Assembly (NCBI GenBank): GCA_030035585.1
Contig: CM057463.1
Location: 135,812,736 to 135,876,735 of the forward strand
DNA: 64,000 bases
Direction: 5' to 3'
Source of the DNA: Dugong dugon
Taxonomy: Eukaryota; Chordata; Mammalia; Sirenia; Dugongidae
Below are positions 1 through 12,464 of this stretch, in pieces. Numbering within the stretch: the stretch's first letter is position 1; the number at the start of each line of letters is the position of its first letter. The notes beneath the pieces are model-generated. The model had not been told where the DNA came from. It did not search any database and saw only the letters and a list, made by a program, of their open reading frames with translations. A program made the translations under genes and the position numbers.

Positions 1-193
1 TTGATCATTATTTTGTGTGGCTAAAATATCATCTCCAGGACAAGAAATTACTTTAAAATCATATCAGAGATAAAACAAAAAAATCTATTGTTCAGTAAAA
101 GCACAAAAAAAGAAAGAGAGTGCATAGAAACTTTTTAAGAAAAGAAATTTTTATAGGTTTAAGCAGTTACAACCAATTCACACATTTGCCAAA

Positions 194-722
194 TGTCTTA
201 GGCTGGGTTCTCCAGAGAAGCAAAACCTGCTAATTGTTCATACATACATAGTGAGAGAGAGATTTATATCAAGGAAATGACTCCCATGGCTGTAGGGCTT
301 GGAACGTCCCAAGTCAGTGGGTCAGGCTGGAGGTTTCTCCTGACTCACATAGCTGCAGCGGCTGGTGAACCCAAGATTGGCAGGTTAAACAACAGGCCTC
401 AGGCTCACAGGCTGCAGAGGTCAACAAATCCCAAGATTGGCACGTAAGTTGCTGGCTCAAGTGCCATGAACCGGAGGTCAGATCAACAGGAGCCAGCTGC
501 AGGATCCAGAGTGAGCAAAAATCCTAGACCCATGCCAGAAAGTCCACCTGTATTGAAATCATGCCACACCTGAAGAAATTCCCTTTCAAATGTTTGACTA
601 CTCACAGCAGATTCTATCATGGAAGTGATTACATCATTATACGACTGACAAACTACCTCATAACTGCCAAACCACTGAGAATCATGGCCCAGGCAAGTTG
701 ACACACAACCTTAACAATCACA
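194..722 (-). mobile_element. Solo LTR, ERVL/MaLR-like family A
   Basis: The block begins TGTCTTAGGCTGG and ends AACAATCACA on the plus strand, so it has TG...CA termini. It is flanked by an exact 5-bp direct repeat CCAAA (189-193 and 723-727), the hallmark of retroviral-type integration by ERVL/MaLR relatives. Read on the minus strand it carries a polyadenylation-like ATAAATCTC near its 3' end, which sets the orientation. No internal retroviral region adjoins it, so it is a solo LTR left by LTR-LTR recombination. A second copy of the same family lies at 33843-34557. The exact subfamily name is uncertain. Confidence 0.75.
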
Positions 723-2083
723 CCAAAGAACACTAAGAGTTTAATATGAAACCAATTAATAGCTGAGAAAATAGACTTTCAAAATATTGACCAAAGTTAC
801 AGTTCAAAATATATTCATGTGCTTAATATGAATACTTAAAATTAGGTAGGTATACATGTATGCATTTAAGTATAGGACACACAGAAATACAGAAAACTAT
901 GCAGTGATGCACATCCATATTATTGCTGTATGATAATGGGCCTTTACCTGCTTGTAGTTGAAAGGAGACAAAGGAACATTAGGCACACAAAAGACAAAAA
1001 TGCAGTGGATGAACTTGCTCTTGACTGGTGAGTTCTTGCCTATTTTTCAGTTTCCTACTTCTGAAAATCAATTTTTAGAGACAAAAGAAACTGTCAAAAT
1101 TTGAGGAATCATTCCTAATGCATCTGAATTTCAAGTGACAGAAACAAACTACGGCAGTTAAATTCACTCTCATAAATAGAGAAACAAAAGTTAAAATGGG
1201 AACCCAGAAAATAAAATGCAAATATTGTGTGACAGCATAACTCTGCACCAGTGATAGGAACCAGATGATACCTAACCTTCTAGCATTTATCTGACATACT
1301 TTCATCAATACCTCATAAATCATACCATTGCTACTCTTTCTAATTCTAATGTTTTTAACAGCCCTTCACTTCTTAATTTCTTTCTCAAGTGTCAGTGTAA
1401 TATAGAATAAACCTACACAACCAATTAGAGAACAAAGCTATGCAGAACATTACTAATAATTTATGCAATGTCTACCATGAGCTGCTTCTTGCCTCAAACT
1501 CATTTGTTATGTAGAGTGCATCCACATTACATTGATGAATTAACAGCTTTTAAAACTGCATGGATAGACAAGATATCCTAAATCAAAACTACTTGACTGA
1601 AAAAAAAAAAGTAAAGCTGGCAAGGCCAAAATTATTTTGTGCAGAAAATGAATTTTTCTGTAATTGCAAATAACAAACTAAATTAGTCATATTAATGTTA
1701 ATGTAATACAATCTTTATTGGCTAGTCAGCCAGTTTAAATATTCAAAAGGAACACTTTCCAAAAGAATCTTGCTCTCTCTTTCTCTCTCCAAGACATCAT
1801 GTCACATTAGCTCTATCAAATTAAAAGGCATGCTGCCAACTTTGCTTTTAATCAATGTTTTGTTTTTTGATACACAATAACTTGTACCACTCTTACAAAA
1901 ATTAATACCAGAGAGCTATAGGCATAGGAAGCTCAATTCATCTGGAGTCCACTTTGTAGCATTTTACCAGTCAATGACTCTTGGCATGAGATTTGTATCT
2001 TATGAACCTCAAAAGAAAAACAGAAACGTGTACATACCATTTGGCACAACAGTAGTTGTATCTGTACATTATTACTACAACTA
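723..2083. other. AT-rich DNA, no gene recognised
   Basis: No splice-compatible conserved reading frame, RNA gene or clear repeat was recognised. Short open frames here lack any family signature. A short pyrimidine run (about 1770-1790) and several A-runs are the only visible simple sequence. Confidence 0.5.
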
Positions 2084-2520
2084 CAGTTGTCCCTTGGTAT
2101 CCCCCCAATACCAAAATCGTGGGTGCTCAAGTCCCTTAAATAAAATGGTGTACTATTTGAATATAACCTACCTACATCCATCTGTATACTTTAAATCATC
2201 TCTAGATTACTGATAATACCTAATGCAATGTACATGCTATGTAAATAATTATTATGCAGTACTGTATTGTTTAGGGATAATGACAAGACAGAGGCGAACA
2301 GTGCTCAAACAATTGCTGGAGGGGGATTGAGGATCTGTGAGACGGCAGGAGGCCACAGCAGGGTGTGCCTGCACATCACTTCATTCGTGTGGATTCAGTG
2401 TGCTGCTCCGCGGAAAGTTCAAGTTTTGCATTTTCCAACATTTTATTTTTCCCAAATATTTTTGATCTTCGATTGGTTGAATTCATGGATGCAGAACCCG
2501 CAGATACAGAGGGCAGACTG
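2084..2520. mobile_element. Non-autonomous Tigger-type (TcMar) DNA transposon
   Basis: The ends form an imperfect terminal inverted repeat: the left end starts CAGTTGTCCCTTGGTATC and the right end finishes GATACAGAGGGCAGACTG. The left end is preceded by TA (2082-2083), the target dinucleotide of Tc1/mariner elements. The right flank is CA, probably a mutated TA. The interior (ATAAAATGG, then TTTAAATCATCTCTAGATTAC) matches my memory of a mammalian Tigger-derived consensus. No transposase frame is present, so it is a deleted derivative moved in trans. It is directly followed by an AfroSINE. Confidence 0.8.
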
Positions 2521-2528
2521 CACACAGT

Positions 2529-2720
2529 TCTGTCGAGTAGATTCGAACTCATGATGACCCCATGAGTTACAGAATAGAACTGCTCCATAGGGTTTTATTG
2601 TCTGTAATCTTTATGGAAGTCGATTACCAGGCCTTTTTTCTATGGTGCCACTGGGTGGGTGGGCACTGCCAACTTTTAGGATAGTATTAAATACAAACCC
2701 TTTGTGCCACGTGGAGCCCT
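2529..2720 (-). mobile_element. AfroSINE (variant with longer middle), antisense
   Basis: On the plus strand the RTE-like tail complement (GTCGAGTAGATTCGAACTC) comes first. It is followed by CAGAATAGAACTGCTCCATAGGG, a middle with GATTACCAGGCC, and finally a degraded tRNA-like head. This is the order expected for an antisense AfroSINE. Divergence is high in the head region. It abuts the right end of the Tigger element, so one may have landed at or beside the other. Confidence 0.75.
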
Positions 2721-4895
2721 TGGTGGGGGCGGGGAACCTGGACATTAGGAGTCTCCGTTCTACCTGCTTGGGAATATCCTGCCTTATGGAGCTGAACTCA
2801 CCTATACGCCTGGCAACATAAAATCAGCAAACTCTTGAGAAAGGTAGGATCAATTCAGTATTGTCTATTCTATGGAAAAGAGGCTGAACTGAAACATCTG
2901 ATGCTGTACTTCAGTTTTTGCATTAGAAATCGGCACATTATTCTTCCTTCACAGTCCCTGAAGGAAATGAGAGAGATGTAGAGCTGCCAGACAGTTGGGA
3001 CTTAGCCATTCATTAGGAAGAAGTGTTATATCAAATCAGTGATTTTGTCTGCCTGAAATGACCTAGAGCCTGAGCAATCATGGAAAAGCATGTCATTCAT
3101 CTCTTCTCTATGCTGTTTAACATGAAGGTCAGATCTCATCATTATGACTATTATCTGCACTCAGGACTTTCATGTATGTGTGTTTGGGCTAGTGTGTGTG
3201 GTGTGTGTGTATATGTACACACACATGCACACACATTTTCATTCACTATCTTTAAAAGTGTAGTTCCAAAATTTACAAGAAAATTGTTCTGTGTTTCAGC
3301 AAGGAAAAATCATCTGTGGCAGTTTCCTACACAAAGCAGAAAATGGTCTTTGGCACAGAAATAATCTGCTGTCCCTTTTTTTTTTTTTCATTAATCATTA
3401 ATAATTTCCTTGGATTTACAGGAACAAATGGGATGAATGCTGGCTACCAAGAAAAAGCAATTTAAAAATGCTGGAAAAGCTGCCGGTAATGTAGTCATAA
3501 AATGAGCAAGTAAGAAAGACTATCAAAGATTTAACACTAGTTATTGAAAACTGGTTTATCAGCTATTTCCAAATTTGTTTTTATCCTGTTATCTAAAAAT
3601 AAACAAATAAGAATCATTTTATTTAGAGTATAATCTGTATCTTTAGTTAAAAAAAAAAGAATATATTATGTAATCGGGCTAACTTATTTACTACTTTTTT
3701 TTTTCCTATCCTGATAGCCCTCAGTAGTATCCACTTCAGAATTAGCAACATTAGGGTTAGCAAGATGCAGGATTTCTATCAACATTCACAGCATGTTTGA
3801 AGAGAGGAAAGCAAGTACCAAAGTCCATTTGGACAAATGCCTTTTTCTATCTTTTCGAGGGATGGGGCAGTTAGTGAGAGAATCTCTGTGCATTCCTTCT
3901 CAGTCGTTCCATTCCAAAACATCCATGACATATCACCACTGGTGATTCATAAGAGAACCATGAAAATTTACATACGTTAAACCATAGAAGTCTGATCTAG
4001 CCAAGAACACAAGAATTCCAGGCAAAGGCACTGTGATACTTTTCCCCTTCTGTGGAAATGTATGTTATTCAGGATGCAGATGAGCAAAGAATGTCTTATA
4101 CAATTTTGTTTTATTCATTCATCAAATATTAATTGAGAGTGTCTCATATACAATGGCATTCTCAATAATGGGCAGAGAAAGATATATAATTATTATTATT
4201 TTTTTTACAATGAAGTGAGATAACAGTTTTGAAGATGTAAGCAGAGGGGATGTAGCAAAGTCCCCATCATCTCCATATGCTACCCACAGATTACCATGAC
4301 AAAACACATGATATTTGGGCAATAGTTTCCACTCTGCAGGAAAGTTTGAGCCAAGAAATTTACTTAAATGCTGTAACGTTGCATTCCTTGGGAATGGTAA
4401 AACTTTCTTTTCATTACTAATCTTGTGATCCTATGAAAGGTTGTGTCTATCTTCTTGCTTGTAGGCAAATGTAACCAAACCCTATTCTACCTCACAAACA
4501 TCACCAAGAATGCAATGCCAAAAATGTCACGACCGTCTACATAGTTAATTCCACTAAGAATTTCTATTTTTTTCAAGGTCATTCTAGAACTAACTTAAAC
4601 TGTGATCTTCTAGATTCTTGCACTAGTACAGTCTGTCATCAAAAGTAAGTATTCTATAATGCAAATATAATTGAGATAGTATTTTTTGGTGATGTATGAG
4701 GCAAGATAAATTGTAGCTTCAATCTTTCTCAGATAAATTACCCAGCAGCAAAGATAGTGGTAAAGTTTTGTTTTGTCAGTAAATTAAATACAAGTGACTC
4801 AGAAAACAAAAGACACAAATAAATGCAAGCCTATAGTATTTATAAAATTTGTTATAATATTGTTTTATTTGATCATAAAAGAATTTAATATATTT
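2721..4895. other. AT-rich DNA, no gene recognised
   Basis: No exon or RNA gene is supportable. The stretch contains a GT/CA microsatellite, poly-T tracts near 3375 and 3695, and otherwise apparently unique sequence. Short open frames in it have no recognisable domain. Confidence 0.5.
3191..3235. repeat. GT/CA microsatellite
   Basis: Interrupted (GT)n followed by TATATGTACAC and (AC)n; the two halves are near-complementary and could form a small hairpin. Confidence 0.85.
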
Positions 4896-4905
4896 ATTAA
4901 AAGGT

Positions 4906-5753
4906 TAACAGCCTGCAATATGCAGATGACACAACCTTGCTTGCTGAAAGTGAAGAGGACTTGAAGCACTTGCTGATGAAGATCAAAGATTATAGCCTTC
5001 AATATGGATTATTCTTCAACATAAAGAAAACAAAAATCTTCACAACTGGACCAGTAAGCAACAATATGATAAAAGGAGAAAATATTCAAGTTGCCAAGGA
5101 TTTCATTTCATTTGGATCCAGAATCTACGCAATGTCACGATAAACCGAGAGAATATTGAAGTTGTCAAAAATTTCATTTTACTTGGCTTCACAATCAATG
5201 CCCATGGAAGCAGCAGTCAAGAAATCAGGCAATGTATTGCATTTGGCAAACCTGCTTTTAAGACCTCTTTAAAGTGTTAAAAAGCAAAAATGTCACTTTG
5301 AGGACTAAAGTTCACCTGACAAAAACTATAGTGTTTTCTATCACCTCCTATGCATGAATAAGGAAGACCAAAGAAGAATTGACACCTTTGAATTATGGCA
5401 TTGGCAAACAATATTGAATATACCATGGAGTGCCAGAAGAATGAACAAATCTGTCTTGGAAAAAAGTACACCCAGAATGCTCCTCTGAAGGGAGGATAAT
5501 GAGGCTTCATCTCATATACTTTGGGCATGTTATCGTGAGGGAACAGTCCTTGGAGAAGGACATCAAGCAGCTTGGTAAGGTACAGTGAAAAAGAAGAAAC
5601 CCCTGAAGAGATGGATTGGCATAGTGTCTGCAACAATGGGCTCAAACATAGCAATGATTGTGAGGATGGCACAGGACCAGACAGTGTTTTGTTTTGTTAA
5701 ATATAGGGTTGCTATGAGTTGAAACAGACTTGACAGTACTTGACAACAACAAC
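4906..5753 (+). mobile_element. RTE (BovB-like) LINE, 5'-truncated
   Basis: The copy encodes the end of an RTE reverse transcriptase. The catalytic YADD codons lie at 4919-4930, followed by DTTLLAESEEDLKHLL and IKKTKIFTTGP, and then the frame decays. The 3' end carries GCTATGAGTTGAAACAGAC and (ACA)n. An exact 10-bp direct repeat ATTAAAAGGT flanks it (4896-4905 and 5754-5763), which fixes both boundaries as one retrotransposition event. Truncation lies only 13 nt upstream of YADD. A segment starting near 5078 is repeated about 72 bp downstream near 5150, an internal duplication. It is not coding-competent. Confidence 0.9.
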
Positions 5754-5884
5754 ATTAAAAGGTGGTAAACATTAGTAATTATAGAATCCCTAGCATTTTT
5801 ACTGTCCTTAAATGAATAATGGTTGCTGTTTCTATTACGGTGACAAAAATAACTTTTACTTGTGGAATGCATATAATTTACAAA

Positions 5885-6060
5885 GCAAATTCATATATAT
5901 TGTTTCATCTATTTTTAGAACCATTTAATGCTATAACCCAGGTCTTATTATTCCTCTTATGCAGATGGAGAAACCCTACTTGAGAAGTTAAATCTAAGAT
6001 ATCACATCTAAGGTTCCCCAGTGCCTATATTCAGAGTACTAAATTTGAAAGATTAATAAA
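5885..6060 (-). repeat. Possible MIR fragment, antisense
   Basis: AACCCAGGTCTTATTATTCC followed by CAGATGGAGAAACCC and GAAGTTAAATCTAAG resembles the core of the ancient SINE MIR in diverged form. Low-identity match made by eye. Confidence 0.4.
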
Positions 6061-6633
6061 TTTTAACATGTTATTCTCATTTAAACAAAAGAGTACAATA
6101 TGAGTTAAGTCTTAGAAATCCTAAATTTTGGAAGAGTTGTTCTAGTGATAATTATGAAAAATATATAGTTTTGGATTGCAGTTGAGTGATTAGATCTAAA
6201 AGTGTTTCTCTGTATTTTCTTAACCATTCTGCTGACCTATGACTCTCCCAGTTTATTCTTATGTAAGTGAAATATGTCAAGTAAAGGTGCCTAAACGTTT
6301 CTAAGAAGCAGTAGAGAGACAAAAAGTCTTGAGTTTTTAGTTTACTTTTGAAACTCAGATTAAAGTAGTTAGAAAAATATTATTAAGGAAAGAACTATAT
6401 CCTCTTCCCCTTAATAATAATAATTTAATAATAAATAAACATAAGTTGAAACAGAGAGGTAAAAAGTGACATAGAAAGAACGAGGAAGAATGTGAATGAT
6501 GTACATATCCCTGCTTATCCAAGACAGAGTGATTCTTTTAATTTGAATTTTATGAATTCTCTAAACATCAGAAACATCCATTTTTAATATAAGCACATAA
6601 TATTATACCACTTTCAATTTCCTTCTTTTTTTT
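6061..6633. other. AT-rich DNA, no gene recognised
   Basis: I see only short (TAA)n-like runs near 6410-6440 and no coding or RNA signature. Confidence 0.5.
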
Positions 6634-6645
6634 GTTTGTGCCACT

Positions 6646-7169
6646 CTTTTTCTTTTTTCTTTTTTGCTTATTTAATTTTTTTACTGTACTTTACATGAAG
6701 ACTTACTGAACAAATTAGCTTCTCATTAAACAATTAGTACACACATTGTTTTGTAACATTGGTTACCAACCCCACGACATGTCAACACTCTCCCGTTCTC
6801 AACTTCGGGTTCCCTATTACCAGCCTTCCCGTCTCTTCTTGCCTTCCAGTCCTTGCCCCTGAGCTGGTGTGCCCCTTTAGTCATGTTTCATTTTATGCAC
6901 CTGTCTAATCTTTGGCTGAAGGGAGATCTTCAGGTGTGACTTCACTACTAAGCTAGAAAGTGTCTAGGGGTAATACTCTCGGGGATTCTCCAATGTCTGT
7001 AAAGTCTGGCCTTTTTTTGTGAGTTAGAATTTTGTTCTACATTTTTCTCCAGCTCTGTCCAGAATCCTCTATTGTGTTGCCTGTCAGAGCAGTTGGTGGT
7101 GGTATCCAGGTACCATCTAGCTGTGCTGAACTCAGTCTGGTGGAAGCTGTGGTAGTTGTAGCACATTAC
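6646..7169 (-). mobile_element. L1 3'-UTR fragment, antisense, simple 3' terminus
   Basis: A T-rich left end (antisense poly-A) is followed by the complement of the afrotherian L1 3' UTR, the same sequence found at the 3' end of the larger L1s here. An exact 12-bp direct repeat GTTTGTGCCACT (6634-6645 and 7170-7181) flanks it, proving a 5'-truncated L1 insertion of about 0.5 kb. Unlike the copies at 18.5, 40 and 55 kb it has only one 3'-terminal module. No coding part is present. Confidence 0.9.
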
Positions 7170-8411
7170 GTTTGTGCCACTATTATTCTCTGTTGCTATA
7201 AAAAGAAAACAGAAATTCATTGTATTTTAAATAAGAAAAATCATCCAATCCACATCATTCATGCCTCTTAATTTTTTGTTTAAATTATTACTAAATACAA
7301 TTGATTAAAAAACATGTATTTAATACATATTCTAGTTGTAGCCCCCGAACTGTATTATAGATAAGAATATATAGCTACCTGTTTATTCTAAAGCTCCACA
7401 GTATATTAAACTCTTGCATCTTTTTGATAGATAAATTGGTTACATATTTCTGTCTTAGCTGAGTAAGTAAAATACATACTAGCTAGTTTTCCAAGGGTGG
7501 GATGATCAGTGTGGAGAGGCTGCCATGATTTGGAGAGTTATGTCTTCGGCCTATAATTTCTGGGTCTTCTGTTGAATCAGGAATATTATCTTGGAACTGA
7601 GATGATCTTGGTCACATCTGGATTGCCAGAACCGGGAACTACTTCACAGCGCATCGTTGGCATTTGCTGAATACTTTTTGAATCAAACTGAACTAAGAGA
7701 TGTGGTGCAGTCTATAAAAAAAAGACTGAGTTACTGCTCCACTAAAGTAATTCGTAGTTTAGGAACAATTGTTACCTAGTCAGGGACTGAACTTTAGAAA
7801 TCACAGTTCCTAGAAATTTGAAAAGACATAAATGATGACTAGAAGGGAAGAAACCTGCTGCTTTTGGTGGTACTGTTGCTTGAGAAGATAGTATTACATC
7901 ACCCATAAAGAGGTGAGACTTCATGGTGAAAAGTTTCCTTTACCACCTCTGTCTCCAAGAATAGTTACAAGGAAGCTACAGAAAAAAGTGAAATGTCTGA
8001 TTTAAGCATGTAGCATATCAAGAAAATGAAGATATTACCCAGGAAGTCAGTTGTGACAAAATCATTAAGAGCTGAATTCTAAATAGATATTTCACTGAAA
8101 AAATTACATGTGTTCACATGGAAAAATATAAGAATGGTAAAAAATTCAGCCAGTATGACTTGGAGTAATCAAAACACAAATCTGTGACCAGTTGTGTCTT
8201 CATGATTTATTAACATGTTTGTAGCATAACGATGTCTATTTAAGTGTCATTAATCCATGAGTGGAGCATATAAAAAGAGTAAGTATCCCTATTACAATTG
8301 CCTAATTTTTATAATAATTAGTATTTCAAGGAAAGGAAAAGCTAAGATTTTGATCAGATGGTTTAGCAGAAGAGTTTAACAAAAAAACTGCTCTTTATAA
8401 GCTCTAAAGAA

Positions 8412-8460
8412 AACATATATATATACATATATGTTTATATAAATATGTATACATATATGT
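8412..8460. repeat. TA-rich alternating tract
   Basis: Alternating ATATATAC/GTATACATATAT motifs with strong self-complementarity. Confidence 0.8.
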
Positions 8461-10090
8461 TTAATCAGGTGTATGCAATTACTCAGGAAAGGAAATGATA
8501 GAAAATAAAAAAGTCCTACCCCAAAAGAAGCAAAAGTATGTTAATTGTTAGTGTTCAATGTATTTTTAAGTTAAATTGTTTTCAATTTTATATTCTATTT
8601 TCCTTACCGTACAGTATATGAGTAGAAGTCCTTCTAGTAGTGTTGACATTTTCCATTACTGTAAATTATCAAATTTTCTGTATAAACACTTGAATAGTTT
8701 TTTAAAATTGGTATTCTGGAATATCAAGGAAGCATTTTGCTTGACATTGTCTTAAGAATAATGTAAGACAGCATTTTAAATACAAAATTCAATGAACTTT
8801 CAATTTATGACTTACAGCTAAAATGAAGATTTATTATACGTCCACGAGTGATATGAAAATAACTTAGTCTCAACCTGAAGAGCACATAACGTTTATACTA
8901 ACAATATACAGATGGAACCTGTCGTTCCATTGGATGACTCAGAGAAAACTATTCATAAAGTAAATTGGAATGTAAATATGTAATCCAGAAATGGATTACT
9001 CATTATTGAGAAAGTGACTGTCAACTACTATGCAAGGCCATACATAGACTTCACTCATTCGTAGTGACAATGTAGTGAAAGCAAAAGACAGAGAGGCACT
9101 TGCTCCATAATTAAATGGTAACACAAAGCAATTTCAGCAGAGGTCCAGGGCTGGATGGGAATTGATGAGAGACTATTTAGATGTTTTCCATTTCCTCAAA
9201 GGTTTCCTGCTACCCAGCAAAATGAGCACAAGCATCTATCTACTTTAACAAGTTTCTTGGAATTTTACCCAGTCATCACTCTCTTTTCTTAAAGCTTCAT
9301 GACAGAGAAAGAGAGAGAGAAACAGATGCTGTTTTTCTCCTTTTCATGCCCCTATTTTCCACTTAAATTTATCAGCCACTTTCACTTAATGCTGTTAAAT
9401 TACTTGGGGGGAGAAAATGGGAAAAGATAAAGACACATTGATGAAATAACGTTGGAGTATTTAAAATACTTTGTAAAGCAGCAATGAAATGAATGTTCAT
9501 TTTCAGAGTTCTATCTCTTTAAATAAATACACAACAATATGATGCCACAACATCAGTTAAAAATTTTAATAGAATTTAGAAGTTTTTAATTTCAGCAAGA
9601 AAATTAAATTTTTTGTGAGCACCTAGGTTAAAAGGTGCACTCATAGCATTTTCCACTGCTTCATTGTGTGATTTGAAGCAGGTCCTTCTAATCTCTCATC
9701 TCCACATAAAATGGATATCTTTATTTAAAAAAATCCCTTGATGCAAAATGAAACTTGCCAAAATAATAACTGACTAAAGTCATGTAGCTTTTTACAGTAT
9801 CTCTGTAAAATTGCAGAGGACTCAGAAGTTTAAAATAGAATTTAGAATGCGCATGTTTGTAAGGTACAGTGATTGAATTTAAAACCATAGCCCTGTATTT
9901 TACACTAAAGTTCAACAGAAAATGTATCAATTTAAACAATCTTATACTGTAAAACTGGGAAAAAATCAGCTTGACCTGTTAAATGAAGATCTGTCCCATG
10001 ATTAAATCAAACAAGCAAGAATTAAATGAAACCTGTGTAACATATTCAACATAGTTCTGAAATACAGGGCATAATAGTAATTGCTGGGCC

Positions 10091-10182
10091 ATTTTCTCTC
10101 CCTCTTGCTTTTCTCTCTCTCTTCCTTTCTCCTTTCTTCTCTCCTTCCTCCTCCCTCCTTGCATCCTTTCTTTCTCTCTGAT
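10091..10182. repeat. Polypyrimidine (CT-rich) tract
   Basis: About 90 bp of nearly pure C/T with repeated CTCCTTCCT and TCTCTCTC, ending at an AfroSINE tail. It could form triplex DNA; function unknown. Confidence 0.8.
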
Positions 10183-10183
10183 G

Positions 10184-10358
10184 TTTTGTGCCATCCAGTA
10201 GATTCCAACCCATAGCAACTCTATAGGACAGAGCAGTACTGCCCCACAGGATTTTCTAGGCTGTAGTCTTTACGGGAGCAGATCTCCAGGTCTTTTTTTC
10301 TGTGGAGTCACTGATGTGTTAGCAGCCAAACACTAAACCATTATGACACCAGGGCTCC
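10184..10358 (-). mobile_element. AfroSINE, antisense
   Basis: Antisense order is visible: the RTE-like tail (GATTCCAACCCATAGCAAC), then CTATAGGACAGAGCAG, the middle GATCTCCAGGTC, and the tRNA-derived head complement ending CACCAGGGCTCC. The head would hold the Pol III A and B boxes but is diverged. Confidence 0.85.
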
Positions 10359-10371
10359 TATCTTCTATATA

Positions 10372-10523
10372 AAGCCCATTGCCGCTGAGTTGATTCCAAC
10401 TCATAGCGACCCTATAGGACAGAGTAGAACTACCCCATAGGGTTTCCAAGAAGCAACAGGTTGCTTCAAACTGCTGACCTCTTGGTTAGCAGCCGAGCTC
10501 TTAACCACTGCAGCACCAAGGCT
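10372..10523 (-). mobile_element. AfroSINE, antisense, internally shortened
   Basis: A second copy in the same orientation 13 bp further on: GATTCCAACTCATAGCGACC, CCCATAGGGTTTCCAAG, then GACCTCTTGGTTAGCAGCC and a head complement ending CACCAAGGCT. The middle between the tail and head is shorter than in the 175-bp neighbour, the short AfroSINE form. Both may have used the same A-rich target. Confidence 0.85.
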
Positions 10524-11357
10524 AGGAATATTTCCTTTTATTCTGAGGCAATTTCTCAGTACCTCAGGCATATATGTGGTTCATATCATATTATTACATA
10601 ACATTTCACTCTGTAGTCTTATCTATCTATCTATTGGCTAGCTAGATAACTATCCTTCAAACAAACTTATAAGACCTTACATCATCTCCCAAATCCCTAG
10701 TCTAGAATTGTATGTGCACACAGGGGCAACACACACACAAAGGTGCATGTGCATGCACACACAGGCACACACACACACACACAGCCTAATCAATACAATG
10801 ATTATATGATTAACTATTTATTTTACCTCAAAAACAACGTAACAGAAAAGATAAATCAAAGAGAACTAACAGAAGTTATCTATTTTTATTACAGTACATT
10901 TTATGATTTTTCACAAACAAATATATAAGGAACTGAAATTCAGAGAAAAGGCAATGGGCTTAAGCTACAAAGAAGAATATTTGGTTTGAAATAAAAAATT
11001 ACTGAGAATAAAGCTATATTTGTGCACAAATCTATACCATGTACCATCAACCTAGTAATTCCTTCCATCTGTGTAGTTAACTAAGGATACAGAACAGCCT
11101 TTAAAAACTCTAAAAGTTGAAAATTTGAAATAATTCTAGAGAAAGTTAATATTCTTCTACAAATACCTCGTCTTGAGACTATCACTATTTCAGTGAGAAA
11201 TCTTTCATCTGTTTATTTTTATTGCAGGATCAATTTTCACTGGGATAGACAGTTTTAGATGTCACCACATATTAGGTGTCAAGAATTGGAAAGGAATGTA
11301 AATTATCCTACAATTTACACCATAACTTTTAGTTTATGAATATTTGCTTCTGACTAA
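10524..11357. other. AT-rich DNA with microsatellites, no gene recognised
   Basis: Contains (TATC)n near 10619-10634 and (CA)n at 10733-10782. The remainder is unassigned, with no domain-bearing frame. Confidence 0.5.
10733..10782. repeat. CA microsatellite
   Basis: Interrupted ACACACA, GCATGTGCATGC and (AC)n run. Confidence 0.9.
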
Positions 11358-11368
11358 ACAACTTGATG

Positions 11369-12464
11369 CATAATGCAGGTTGTTAAAGAGTCTTCCTCCA
11401 ATCCTGGTGCCTCGTTTTTCTTCATATAGTCCAGCTTCTCAGATTATTTGCTCAGCATACAGATTGAAGAGGTGTGGTGAAAGGATACAAACCTGACACA
11501 CACCTTTCCTGACTTTAAACCATGCAGTATCTCCTTGTTCTGTTCAAGCGACTGCCTCTTGATCCATGTACAGATTCCTCATGAGCACAATTAAGTGTTC
11601 TGGAATTCCCATTCTCTGCAGTGTTATCCATAATTTGTTACTATCCACACAGTCCAATGTCTTAGCACAGTCAATAAAACACAGGTAAACATGTTTATGG
11701 TATTCTCTGCTTTCAGCCAGGATCCATCTGACATCAGCAATGATATCCCTAGTTCCATGTCCTCTTCTGAATCCAGCTTGAATTTCTGGCGGTTCCCTGT
11801 CGATATACTGCTGCAGCCGATTTCAGATGATCTTCAGCAAAATTTTGCTTGCGTGTGGTATTAATGATATTGTTCTATAATTTCCACATTCAGCTGGATC
11901 ACCTTTCTTGGGGATAGGCATAAATATGGATCTCTTCCAGTCAATTGGACAGGTAGTTGTCTTCCAAATTTCTTGGCATAGACGAGTGAGCGTTTCCAGC
12001 ACTGTATCCATCTGTTGAAACATTTAAACTGGTATTCCATCAATTCCTGAAGCCTTGTTTCTCACCAATGTCTTCAGTGCAGCTTAGACTTCTTTCAGTA
12101 GCATTGGTTCCTGATCATATATTACCTCCTGAAATGGTTGAATGTCGACCAATTCTTTTTACTATAGTGACTCTGTGTATTCCTTCCATCTTCTTTTGAT
12201 GCTTCCTGTGTTGTTTAATATTTTCCCCATAGAATCCGTCACTATTGTAACTCTAGCCTTGAATTTTTTATTGAGTTCTTTCAGCTTGAGAAACGCTGAG
12301 CATGTTCTTCCCTTTTGGTTTTCTATCTCCAGGTCTTTGCACATGTCATCATAATACTTTGTCTTCTCTAGCCGCCCTTTGAAATTTGTTCAGCTCTTTC
12401 ATCATTTTTTCTTTTGCTTTAGGTACACAATGTTCATGAGCAAATTTCAGAGTCTTCTGACATC
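11369..12464 (-). mobile_element. RTE LINE, inverted 5' segment (reverse transcriptase region)
   Basis: On the minus strand this reads through the RTE endonuclease-RT linker and RT domain. Recognisable pieces are SMGKILNNTGSIKRRWKEYTE (from about 12230), the IWKTTTCPIDWKRSIFMPIPK region, and the complement of FIDYAKAFD-like DNA, ending at the codons just before YADD. Frames are broken by several indels. It directly adjoins the forward 3' half at 12465, and the two halves meet at the same point of the element. With the flanking direct repeat this marks a single 5'-inverted insertion. Confidence 0.9.

Larger units (their letters stand above)
7182..10183. other. AT-rich DNA, no gene recognised
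   Basis: The longest stretch without an assignable element in the first third of the window. It contains an AT alternating tract (8412-8460) and a CT-rich tract (10091-10182). No reading frame shows domain similarity. Unrecognised ancient repeats or non-coding regulatory DNA cannot be excluded. Confidence 0.45.
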
